Assembly (NCBI GenBank): GCA_032718565.1 | Contig: JAVGVS010000160.1 | Coordinates: forward strand, 62,001-126,000 | DNA: 64,000 nt | Direction of reading: 5' to 3' | Origin: Distichodus sexfasciatus | Taxonomy: Eukaryota > Chordata > Actinopteri > Characiformes > Distichodontidae | In this document: positions 36,901-49,300 of the stretch, piece by piece | Layout of the letters: each line of letters begins with the position of its first letter | Position numbering within the stretch: the stretch's first letter is position 1 | The notes under the pieces: generated by a model | Database searches by the model: none | What the model was told of the DNA's origin: nothing | The model's input: the letters and a program-made list of their open reading frames with translations, nothing else | Made by a program: the position numbers and the translations under genes

Positions 36901-39900
36901 TTGCATACTGTTTGTTAGAAAATAGGAGAGGAAAACAAAGCAGGTGCCAAAAGTGAAGGCAAAGGCAAGAAGATGAGCTTGTGGTGAAGCCCCGATGGAC
37001 ATTTCGGAGTTGTACTAATTGTATTTCCTCTGTAGATCCTTAGAAGCAGAGGGTTTTTTGTAAAAATCTTTAGTTAAAACGTTTCTCTTTATCTATCACA
37101 CACTTCCTCTGCGTGCATGTCTTTCAGTCTCTTTTTTTCCTGTCTATCCCTCAAGTTTGTTCATCTTTATCTTTCTCTCTCTATCGTTCTTTCTCTGTCT
37201 CCCCCTCTACCTCCCTCCCACCATTTCCTTTCTCTCTTTCACACACTCACTCTCACTCTTTCTTAGAAACTGTGCTTTTTTCCACTAGGCTTTTATTTCC
37301 CTCGCATAACCAGCCCTGTTTCCCCAAAGGGACTTACCTCTGCATTAAAAAAAAAAAAAAAGATAGAGAGAGAGACAGAAAAGAAAGAGAAATTGAGAGA
37401 GCAGCAAGGAAGCAGCCATCTCTCCCGGGTTGATTTTTCTCCCTCTCTTCTTTGGTTCCAGTGGAATACATTAAAGGGAAGTAGAACAGATTTAGAATAC
37501 AGAATGCACATTAGGGTTTTACACTTTGCTTCCATTAGACACTCACAGCGTCTGAGAGAGAAGCCCATGTTTTTGTACTTACCCTCTCAAAAATGTTTTC
37601 TGGATTATCAAAACTACACCAGCAGCAGGCAGGAAGTGGCAAATAAACATTGACATAAGTACACATCCGTGAACATGTGAGAGTAATGAAAAAATAAAAA
37701 AGAACCTTAAGCTAGTTTGTTAGCTAACATCACGACAATTAGCTGTAATGACAATATTATGTTATAAAATTTTAAATGCTTCATTTTCATTTTAAATGTT
37801 CAATTTACAACTTGGTTTTTAAAAGATTTGGCATCATTTGATGTATCTGGTCTATACAAACATCGTAACTGATATGGTAACTTCAGCTTAGTGTAAGTCT
37901 GTATGAAAGTGAACATTATGCTACAGTTGTGTGGACTTGATTACTTTCTGTCTGGTTGTTCTTCTCACCTCCAGTCTGAGCGATGTGAAGTTTTTGCTGT
38001 TCCAAATGCCATTGTTCCAATCGTTTCAGCATTATTAAGGCAGAGGGAGAAAGTTTATTAATCGGGAAGTGTAATGACAAGTAAGACTAATCAAATGATC
38101 ATGCTACTGTTTTATTGCGAAAAGAGTCTTGGTTCTCTTTTTTGCAACTAATCTAGTAGGAGCTCTGTGTTTTTGTAATTTACTCCGATTGAAGGTTTCT
38201 TAGATAAAGTTACAAAAGAACGGCTCAGACTTCCCTCCTTCACTCCTTTTAAAATGTTATATATATAACATTTTAAAAGGAGTGAGAAGATGAGCCTGAG
38301 AAGTGAGGTGAGAAGATGAGCCTGTGGTGTTGCACCAGTGGAGCTGTGCTATATTTATTTTTCCCGCAAAACTGCAGACCTAGAGGTTTTTCAGTAAAAG
38401 TGGCCTTAAACTTCTTCTCTTTACTAGTATCACTAATAGTATACTGAAGAATCTGTTTTTCTGCATCATGGTCTTCAGTCAGGGACTGATGGCTCACTAA
38501 CAGCTCACAGCTGTTTTTTGCACTTTGATGCTGAGACAGACTACTGTACAGACTCACATGGGCACACAGACACACACACACACTTGACTTGTAGATCAAA
38601 TGACAGTGTGCGATCCTCTCACTAGGTTTTGATTGCAGTTGATTGCTGGCTGCATTACTCTATTGATTTGTTTGGCTCTGACGGACCCATGCTTGTGTTG
38701 ACTGCTGCTTCATTTGGAAATGAAAGAGAAAATCAGAGAAGTGTAAAGTGCTCAACTGCCTGACCACAGTCCAGTGCAGTAGGTATAACTGCATGTTTGA
38801 ACTGCAAATGACATACTCACTATAGCATGTATGACACAGCACACCTTTTTAATTGGGTTTGTTATAGATGGAATAATAGCAAATTTATTATTTAAAATAT
38901 TTAAGTCCTGAAGTAGTGCATCTCTCTCTCTCTGTAATTTACCAAAGGTAAAGCACAGGATTATGGAGTGGCCAGGATGGACTAAAAGTGGGGTAATAAA
39001 AAAAAAGGCTGTCGTGTCCATCCACCAATATTAGGAGGACACATCAGAAGAGATTATTACAACACAATTTATTTAATGGAGGAGGGATGGGGAGGTGATG
39101 GAGGGATAGAGAGAAAGAGAGCAGAGGATAGAGGGACACAGCGGTGGAGTGATTGAAATAATGCCGGCTGGGTGACCTAGACACACTCTCATGGAAGAGA
39201 GAAAACAGAAAGCAGGACAGCGGCGAGCTCTGTCTGTTTGGAACATTGATGTGTGTGTGTGCTTTTGCGTCCTTTCTGCTTTGGGGGTGTGTGTGTATGG
39301 GACACACTGCTTATACCCGTCTGTGAGATTTCCAGGTATTTGCTTGGACGTACAGGTGTGGTGGTGCCAGGTGAGATGTGACAGTGGAATGTCATAAGCA
39401 GGTTGGTGGAGGCGTGTGGCGTCACGCAGCTGCTTAATCCATCTGTGGATCACATTGATTGATATGACATTTGAATTTTGATAATGGGAAAAATCTGTTT
39501 CAGCCACTCCTGGCACAGTGCGTCCACTCCCTCTGGATGTTTTAACTAAAGTATTTTTTCAATATTATACGGATTTTTCTGTCCTTCTGCGTTCCTCTCT
39601 GTCGTCAGGAAATATCAATTTGTAATCTCTCCAGGAGGACGCACAGCCCTGTCTTCTCATTCACAACTCTCACATTTATGTAACACAGTCTGAAAGTGTG
39701 CTTTTGCATCTGGGTTTTGTGCGTGTGCACTCCTGTTTCACCAGCAGATAAGTGTGATTACTGTCCTTTGGACAAGTGGTAAATATATCAGCTCCACTTC
39801 AGAATGAATCAAACAGAAAGAGAGAGATGCTCGTCCTCCTGGTTGATGATGAGTACATGAGGAGTCTGTTTGACAGAACATTATTTACTATGGTTTAAGC

Positions 39901-41826
39901 TTCTTGGATAAAGCTCAAGAGGACAGGGTCACACTTAGATTTAAAAAAACGCAGCATTTAATCACTGTTATTTGTGATATCCATTAAATATACATACCCT
40001 AGTTTAACTTGGGAATCTCTGTGTAGTCACTCGGAATCCATCACACCCTTAACAGACAATAGAATTGTTGCATATGATTCTGATAATGAATAAATAAACA
40101 CATGCCAGGGAGACCCCTGTTCATTGTAATCTGTAGGTACAGGAGGACTGCTGAGCTCATTCTACTGTCGTTCTACTTCTTACTTTCACTGACTGTAATC
40201 ATCCCAGACGCTACCAATGTAACACCACACAGGACATTTCCTTGCTGTCCAGTTTAACTGGGCTGCTAAGCCCCGACTCTCGCTGTCTCACGCAGACCAG
40301 CGCAAAACAGCAGCACGCGGCACCTCGTCCTACATTTCCTGTCATGTTTTATTTTATCTCATGCTGAAAACAACTTCTTACTACGGGGGTTTTGTATAAA
40401 CTGCTTCTCTTAAAGCAGCATCAATTTGGGCATTATTTTTGGGGGGAGGAGGCGAAAGTCAGAAAAATGCACTTTTTTTCCTCGAGTTAATCCATGAAGT
40501 GACACAGAAAACAGAAGAGTCTCTCTCTCTCTGTTATCCTGAATGTTTGTGCCCTCTGCTATCAGCTTTCCCCGTGTGCACATTTATATCTCACGTTGCA
40601 TTTTTCTGTCTTGTGCTATCTGCCTTTTTCCTTTATCGCACACCCTTCCTAAACTCCTGTGCTTTCTCTTTATCACTGACCCTCTCTTTCTCTCTCTCTC
40701 TTTCCCTCTCTGACCCCTGCACCCATATGTCTGAGTAGGTCAGAGCAGCTTTCATATGGCTCCATACATTTACTGATTACATCTCCTGCTAGTGGAAGAT
40801 AATAGTTAGGAGGAGTGTGTGTTAGTGTGTGTGTGTTTGCAAAGTGTCTAAGTGTAATCCTATATGCATATATTAGGTGCAGCACAGTGAAAGTGTGAGA
40901 AATGGATAGGATAGCGAGGGAATACTCCTGTCCTCTGTGCGCATGTGTCCTTGCTCATACTATGATGTGGGATGATGGGATCCCCAGAGAAAACTTAATC
41001 ATTCTTTTTCCTCCCTCCACAAAACAAACACAACTCATTGTATTTACATTATTTTTAGAAGTCTTTTAATTAGGAGAGCGAAGTGAAGTCACAGCACAAC
41101 ACTTCTCTCTGTTTCTCTTTGTGTTTATGCTTCTAGGCAATGGCAGTTTTCCACATCAGCAGTGTTTAGTTTCAGAAAGTAAATGTTTATCCAGATTTTC
41201 TTTCTCTCTGTTCTTCAAATTCAGCAGCTGTCCAAAAGGAAATAGATTTTTAGTTCTATGTGCTTATAATGCGTTGCAATGAGTAATTCTGATCTTTACT
41301 GACCTGAGGTGAGCTTATGGAACACGGGAGAACTGTCAGCATGGAGGTCATGGAGGGATGGAATCCAAAGAAGCATATTTTACAAAATGACTACTATGGG
41401 TAACGTAAGTCAGACAACAGCAAATGAATAATCTGGGGCAGTCGGTAAAGGTTAGGGAGTTGATTCCATTCAAAATGACAATCACTCACTCATGTCAATC
41501 TCACTGACACAGGGTTCCAAATTATTTGAACAAGACAACAAGCCCAAAAAAATGACAGGCAAAATGTTTATTCAAAAAAGAGTTCAACAAGTCAAAAAAT
41601 AAAAGGCAAACAGACGGACAATAAGAGAGAAAAAGTCAATACTTTGAAAAGATTAAGCACTAAACACAGGAGCATTTATGCAGGAAGCAATGAAGTCACA
41701 TGACTAGCACTCAGATGATGTGATCTAATCACTGAGTGTCTGATCTGGAATATGGACTGGATTTCATGACCAGAGTCTGTATGGGGTGTAGAATGAAAAC
41801 CTGAATTAGACTGCTGCCAGTACCAT

Positions 41827-41872
<46 letters not shown>

Positions 41873-42486
41873 GGCATCTTATTTGGACAACAATATTTGT
41901 CAATAAACACCAGTTTATGCGAGTTCCACTTGACACAGTTTATGCTTAGTCCATCACCATGACGATGCTGAAACAATACACTAAGCAGCTCTAGCATCTA
42001 TAGTAAAAAAAGAAGAAAAAATAGACACACATCCAGACACAGCATACAATCACAGTGCCAAAAAACAATAAGGAAGATGTGACTCATAACAAGTAGTCAA
42101 ACACAGCTGATATCCACTGCGGGTGTACAGACGTGAACAAGGAGAGTTTATGAAATATGAGAAAAGAGTTACATCATCTCCAATACGTAACACTTATAGG
42201 AGTCAAATGCATGGAACAAGTGGAGGCCTCTGTTCCTAATGGGATCCTCTCACTAAATAATGTTAATATGTGCTAATGCCATGTTTTTCTTGGATGAAGT
42301 TGAAGAACAGAGGCTATTCAGTCATTTATTAAATTAATGAAAAAATTATGATCAAACATTTTTTAAATAAAATATTATTTTTATGTTCTAAGCAGATACA
42401 CTTCTCTACAATTCATCCCAATTCTAGAAGGATTACTTCTTTTCAAATAAAGTATTTTTACCCTCAGTATTTTTAACCTAACCCTG

Positions 42487-42520
<34 letters not shown>

Positions 42521-44066
42521 GTATATCTTGTGATATTAAAGCATATAGTGTTGTGAAATAGTATGGCTTTATTTTTGTGCCACAATTCAGGGACTTTCAC
42601 CAGAAAAATCTTACGTCTGAACGTCTGTACGTGCTCAACTCTGCCCATTTTGCCAGACAAATCGGAAGTTAAATGAACATTTCGGTAGAATTTTATCAGC
42701 CAGTATCTGAGTCTAATTGTATCTCCTAATGTTCCCAAAATCTTTACATTTTACGCAGGGATTACGCAGGCATTTTAATTAACATGTTAATTTTGTAATG
42801 TACAATCTGATTATTTAATTAGATTATTTAAACTTCAGTTAGCAGTTAGAAGCTGATGCACAGTAATGGTGTGAAGATATGCTTGAGGAATCATACAAGA
42901 GAGATTCCAGTCAGTTGAGTTTCTAAATGCACACAATCTTGTGACAATAATATGTGACAATATTTCTGGTAAAGGTGAAACGCTGTCTCGTAAAGTGCTT
43001 TTTATGTCTTTCAGTCAGATGAAAGGCCATATTCTAGTCATATGTTTCATCATTGAAGTCTTCTTTAAAAAATTTGTCTCGCCTCAGTCTTGTGAACCCA
43101 ACCATGTATTGTTTCGTCAAGCTGAGTGTCTTGTCACACCCCTAATATAAATATAAACACACACACTCACACACACACACACACACAGAGGCCAACTGTT
43201 CAGTGTCCCTCTCCTGTAGCTGAGTTCCACTCTGTGAGACAGGATGCACTGGAGAAGACTAATTCGTACCGGCACGTTACGCTGTTCCTCTCTAATATGA
43301 CATGAGACAGCATCCGCGATGTCTCTTTTTCTTCCTTTCTTCCTCCCTCTCCATCTTCCTCTGCCGCCCTTTCTCTTTCTCCCTCACTCTTCCTCTCTTT
43401 CTCTCTCTCTCTCTGTGATGTGACTGGAGGCATTATTCACAGGCAGATGGGACATCAGCACTTCTGAAGAGGATTCCTCAAACAAACAACAACCTCACAA
43501 ACAAACAAACAACAAGCCACTAACCAAGCAACAAGTGTAAGGAGTTGCGTTATTCATGAGAGGGGCGGCTTCTCTTCATTTACATTCATAAATGAGCAGA
43601 TTCCGCTCAGTCACTCACAGTTACAATCAGAGTGATGGTGTGAGCATGAAAACACACACACACACACACACACTGCCCTCATTCAGTCAGGATGGGGTAG
43701 ATTGAAGGGGAGTGCCTTCCTGTCTGTACACCTTTAAATGGCAGACAACCTGTCTGTGCCATCCTTTAACCCCCTCCCCCTTTCTCTCTGTATTTCTCTC
43801 TCATTTTCCCTCTCCTCCACCCTATTTGTCCCTGTATCTCTCTCTGTTCCCTCTCTTTCTCCTCTCTCTTCTTTATATCTCTTCTCTCTCTTTCTTTCTT
43901 TCTTTCTTTCTCTTGCTCTCTTTCTGTATCTCTGGTCCCCCACTCTCTCTCCCTTTCTCTCTCTTTTTCTATATATCTCTTACTTGATCTTTCTCTGTTC
44001 CTCTCTCTTTCTCCTTCTCCCTCCCTCTCTCTCATTTTCTTTCTCCCCACCCTTCGTTTCTGTCTT

Positions 44067-44113
<47 letters not shown>

Positions 44114-44480
44114 ATCCCTCCCTCCCTCTTTTTCTCACCAGCTCTCTCCTTTACTCCCCCACCAGCTCTCTCCTTTACTCTGTCTTTCTCCCTCTTTCTC
44201 TTTCTCCTCATCTTTCTTTCTCTTTCTGTCTGTCTCTGTCTCACTCTTTATCTTCCTTTCCATTGCCCTCTCTGTCTCTTTCTTTTCCTTTCTTTCTTTC
44301 CTTCTCCTTCTCTGTCTTTGTCTCTGTCTGCCTCTCTCTCTCTCTCTCTCTCTCTCTCATCCTCCTCTTTCGTTCCCTTTCTGTCTTTCTCTCATTCTGT
44401 CTCTGTCTCTTTTAGTCTCTCTCTCTTACCCCCGTCTTCCTCCATCTTTTTCTATCTCCCTCCCTTGCTATCTCTCTCCA

Positions 44481-44527
<47 letters not shown>

Positions 44528-46298
44528 CTTCTGTCTCTTCTTTTTTCCGCTCTCTCACGCCACACACGCACCCATCCTGCGTTAGCCTTTACTCACCCTC
44601 CACAGTATTTGTGTCAATACCATGTTTTCATGTTGATGGTTTGGCCAAAGGGCAAGGCTGCATGTGCATGCATGCAGAGGAGAGTGTGTGTGTGTATGTG
44701 TGAGTGTGTGTGTGTGAGTGTGTGTTTGAGAGGTTTATCGTGTAGCTGAAGGCTCTCAGAAGGTGAAAACATGTCACAGACGTGCTCTCAGGGCTCTCTG
44801 GGAAACAGCTCTGTGTCTCTCTGCTACTATCTGTCTCTCTGTGGAGGAGCACAGAAATGTCAGCGAGCGTGTCCACAGAGAGGAGCTGACTGAGATGCAG
44901 GATGTGTGTGTGTGTAGTGGGTGTGTGCCTGTTTTTTCTCCATTATTATTTGAGATACATTTCACTACAGCTGCACCATGTAGAGTCAGGGTGATGTGGG
45001 CATGTGCAATAGTCACACCGTAGAACGTGTAATGTAAAGTAAGAGAAAAGAAATAAAACATGTCATGCTTCAGCTTTTATTCTGCTTTATACAAAAGGAA
45101 AACTTGCCTGATTCATGGTCTACACATAGTACAGTTTTAGTGAAAGACATCTTCGGGGCAGTTGGTAGCATAATGATTAGAGAGTTGGCCACATGATCGG
45201 AGGGTCACTGGTTCAAGTCCCAAACCGGTAAAGGTAACACTGCCAAAAGCTGCCCACTGCTACTTCACGAATGGGTTAAAGCCAGAAGTTGTGGTGCATT
45301 ATATGCTGTGCTGTGGTGTGTTCACAATGACAAATAATCACTCACTTAAATTTGCAATGACTAGTCATTTGATTTTTTTAATTATTTGTATTTTTATAAT
45401 GTAAAGTATATCATCTAAATCCTAAAAAAAGACTTATTTGGGATTTTTTTCTGTTTATCAGTTCAGCTTGAGAGTCCCTGTGTAGTCTCTCAGAATCCAT
45501 CACAACTTTAATTCAAAATATTTAATTGCATATGTCAAAGTCAGAGTAAACTTTGTCATCTCAGCTGTATACAAGCATACAGAGAGACAAGACGATGTGG
45601 CTCCAGTTTTTACAGAGCACAAATGGGGGTGATAGAATATTCATATTGTCGCTGTCCTTTTATGTCCAAAATGATTTTTTTTAGGAAATAGTGTATATTT
45701 TAAATATATAAACATTGCTTCGTCAAAATTGGTATCACATTGTAAGATACGGTCATACAGTATACTTGTGTGTAATATAAAACTGTCAGACCATGAAAAC
45801 TGACCAATAGAATTGTTTTATCACAAACAATTTTAAAAAAGCAAAAATGGACATATATGAGGTTTCTGCCCAGCAGCGGCAATATATAAATTAACTATAA
45901 ATCCTAAGCTAGAAGTAGAAAATGACAATGTGCAATTTGCAAAATAACTAAAACTTAACAGATGAAGGTGAAGTAATAAACAGGCATACAAACACTGTCA
46001 TACCCACACCTATCCCACTCCCAACACACACACACACAGTCTTGTATTACTATCTTTGTGAGGTCTTTCCATAGACTCCCATAATGACTAAAGTACATAA
46101 TTTTACACCTACACTTAATCCTAACCCTAACCTTAACCTCATTAACCAAAAGCACATCTTTTACCTCTTTTAGTTTCTCAAATAAATCAAGCACATTTTC
46201 TATAAAGTCATTTCTCCTCAAATGTCTCCACAAAGCCCAAAAAAACAGATAAAAGTGATTTTAGGGACAAACAGGTCCCCACAATGCGATAAATACAT

Positions 46299-46337
<39 letters not shown>

Positions 46338-49300
46338 GCTGTATTTTTAGAGCAGTGCTCTTCTATGTCAAGTTACCGGTGCATAATAAAACACAGTGGA
46401 TGGATCTCTGCATGCTTTAGGTGAAGTGACCTCCATTAAGGTGCAATATCAGAAGTGTAGAGGACAGAACTGATAGGCTGAAACTCTTCCTGTATCTTGT
46501 GTGTGTGCGTGGGTGCGGGTGTGTGTGTGATTGTAAGGCTGCAAGCCCCTGGTGGTGTGCTATACACATATGCATGCTTTTTACATGACTGTGAGCATAG
46601 TAGCATCAGTCAAGAAACAAACACACTTTCTGTGTGATGACCAGTGCTGTCCAGTTATACCACTTACGGTCCACTATAAGTCATCATTAGACTTTTAAAG
46701 AAAAGAATAGAGAGACACACTTGTCTTTCTTTTCACCATTTCTGTAAGAGGCACTCTTTAAAAGTATTATTCAAAATACTGCATAATAATACATCAAGTG
46801 GAGATGCCTCTGTACACGTAAGAACATATATTACATGGGCAAATTCACTAAAACATGCTGGACTGTAATTATCCATATAATGTTAATTTAGCCATGTCCA
46901 TGCATACATTTAGGGCCTGTTTACATGTATGTGGATATTTTCATGAAGGCATTTTTTAAAATATGTTCGGGCCCTTCGTTTACATGTAAACAGAGTTTTA
47001 GCCACCTCAAATGCATATTTTTTTAAACGCTCTCCAAGGTGAAGATTTCTCAAAACGCTGGATTCTGTAGATATGTGTAAAGTGAAAGTCACAAACGTAT
47101 AAAAATGTGTATTTATGAAAAAATATGTGCATATGTGTAAACAGGCCATTACGGTAGAAACTATGTATTTAAAGTGCAATGTGCTTTGTTGCAGAATGAA
47201 CAAATACGCATACAGTTCTTATGGCGTGAAGATAGAAGCTCCTCCTAAGTCTCTCTGGATTTATGTATACAGCTGTGTATGTTTGTGTACTGTATGTCCG
47301 GTAGAACTGTCAGACACAGAGATAGAACAGCAGGGAGTAACAGCACATCCATTATGACTTATCAGACGTCTTCAGTGGCCGCAGACCTGCTTAGTCTTAG
47401 TGTGTGTGTACGTATATGTGTGGGTGTGTGTTTAATCTGTGCTCCCAGGGTCTGTGACACTGCACAATGCAGTGGAACAGTGAGGCTGGATGAACAAGTG
47501 TCATTAGCGGTGAGCACGGCGTTGTCTTAGGAACGTGTGCCGCCCTCTCGGGTTTAAAATCGCAACAGGAGCAAATAGTGTCAAGAACGTTGTGCTAAAT
47601 ATAACGTAGGCTGACAGGGATCTGAGAGAGTGGATACCCCTGTTACTTTGAAGAATTCCAATTACTGTCAGAGCTTTGTGTGTCTGTGTGTGTGTGTGTG
47701 TGTGTGTGTAATCGTGCTAATCCATCCAACAATGCAGCTCAAGCATCTAAGGCAACTGTGTGTGTAATTTCCACTGTAATTAGTGTTTATTCAGTGTAGT
47801 GAGATTCTGTCCACAAATAGCTGACAGTTCTTCCTAAATAAAGAGGGCAAACAGTTGCTTCCAAACGTTCGCCCCAGCGCGTTAAGGGTTGTCTTCCTGG
47901 TTTTTGCATTTAATTGTGTTTTAAAGCTCTAAAGTCTAAATCACACAGACCCACAGGTCACTGATGATCTTTTGACCTTTCGGACGCCCTTTGTCTTCTC
48001 ACATTCTGTACTGTGCAGCCAGAATACATCAGCTCACTACACTACACAACCAATCAGGATTCAATTACCTACCGGGACAAGGGAGCAATTTAACACACAC
48101 ACACAGACCTTGGGTATGATAGTGGTTGGGCTTGTATAGTAATTTATCTCTAACCTCCATTTAGTTTACCATCAGAGCCCTGTGTGCCGTATTTTATTGT
48201 TGGTGATGTGTAGAGACGTTAAGGAATGTGCAACGCAGAATATATCGAATTATTGTCTATTTCATTGTTTATATGGAACAGGCAAATTCCACATTTGCAA
48301 TTCAATGCTCTTAATGCTTTGTGTGTTCTGTGCATAAACAGTATAATCTAATTTACTCATTAGATTTTATTGGTATGTACAGCGTATGAAGTGCATGCAC
48401 ATAATTACACCAAGTGGAAAGGAAAACCACAAAGACAATAAAAGTGGAAGAAATGCTGATGAAAGAATGCACGACTGAAAAGGTTTTATGCTAAGCAGTC
48501 GGCGAAACTGTTGCTTGATTGCAACTTTATTGTTATGTTTGTGATTGATAAAGTATTAATATTAAATGCCATTCTAATTACCATTTAAAGAAATAATTGC
48601 TTTCCCAGCAGTGAGAATTGATTCTCTCTCTCCCCCACTTTCTGTCTCTGTCTCTGTCCCTCAAATGCCCTCCTCTGCTGTCCTCCGTGGCCAGGTTCTA
48701 CTGGGATCTCACCATGTTACTGCTGATGGTGGGTAACCTGATCATTATTCCCGTTGGCATCACCTTCTTTAAGGACGAACACACTCCGCCATGGATCGTC
48801 TTTAACGTCGTCTCTGACACCTTCTTCCTCATGGACCTGGTGCTCAACTTCCGCACGGGCATCGTGAAGGAAGACAACACCGAGATTATCCTGGACCCTC
48901 AGCAGATTAAGATCACGTATCTGCGCTCCTGGTTCGTGGTGGATTTCATCTCCTCCATCCCCGTGGACTACATCTTTCTGATTGTGGAGACACGGATCGA
49001 TTCGGATTTCTACAAAACGGCCCGTGCCCTCCGAATTGTCCGCTTTACAAAGATTCTGAGTCTTTTGCGGCTGCTGAGGCTGTCCAGGCTCATACGCTAC
49101 ATCCACCAATGGGAGGAGGTAGGATGTTTTACTATAACACAGTTTAGGTTCGAAAGAGGTTCTGACTCAAAGTCTCTTAAATATCAGTCCCCTGTGCTAG
49201 CCAGGGGGAAAAGTATAATCAATAACAAAGGTGTTGAAAGTACAATGCAATACAGAATACAAATAATAAAATTAAAGGCCGGATAACAGCTGAGCTGCAA

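Larger units (their letters stand above)
33984..48694. other. hcn4 intron 1
   Basis: 14.7 kb with no coding exon. It carries a perfect palindrome (38240-38285), many microsatellites, the polypyrimidine tract at 43760-44545, a SINE at 45155-45352 and a repeat with a GTCCCCACAA-like end near 46040-46290. Confidence 0.6.

Noticed and set aside
43738..44415. 225-codon open frame
   Set aside because: Lies wholly in the polypyrimidine tract; Ser/Leu/Phe/Pro only, no ordered motif. Composition artefact, as are the Glu/Arg frames on the other strand.
46121..46145. Telomere-like CCTAACCCTAACC
   Set aside because: Only about two units and inside a dispersed repeat; not an interstitial telomere array.
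48717..49109. 130-codon minus-strand frame
   Set aside because: Shadow of the S1-S4 coding exon of hcn4.
49119..49286. Extension of hcn4 exon 2
   Set aside because: The frame stays open by chance; the conserved HQWEE|IFHMTYD junction and the GTAGGA donor put the end at 49118.
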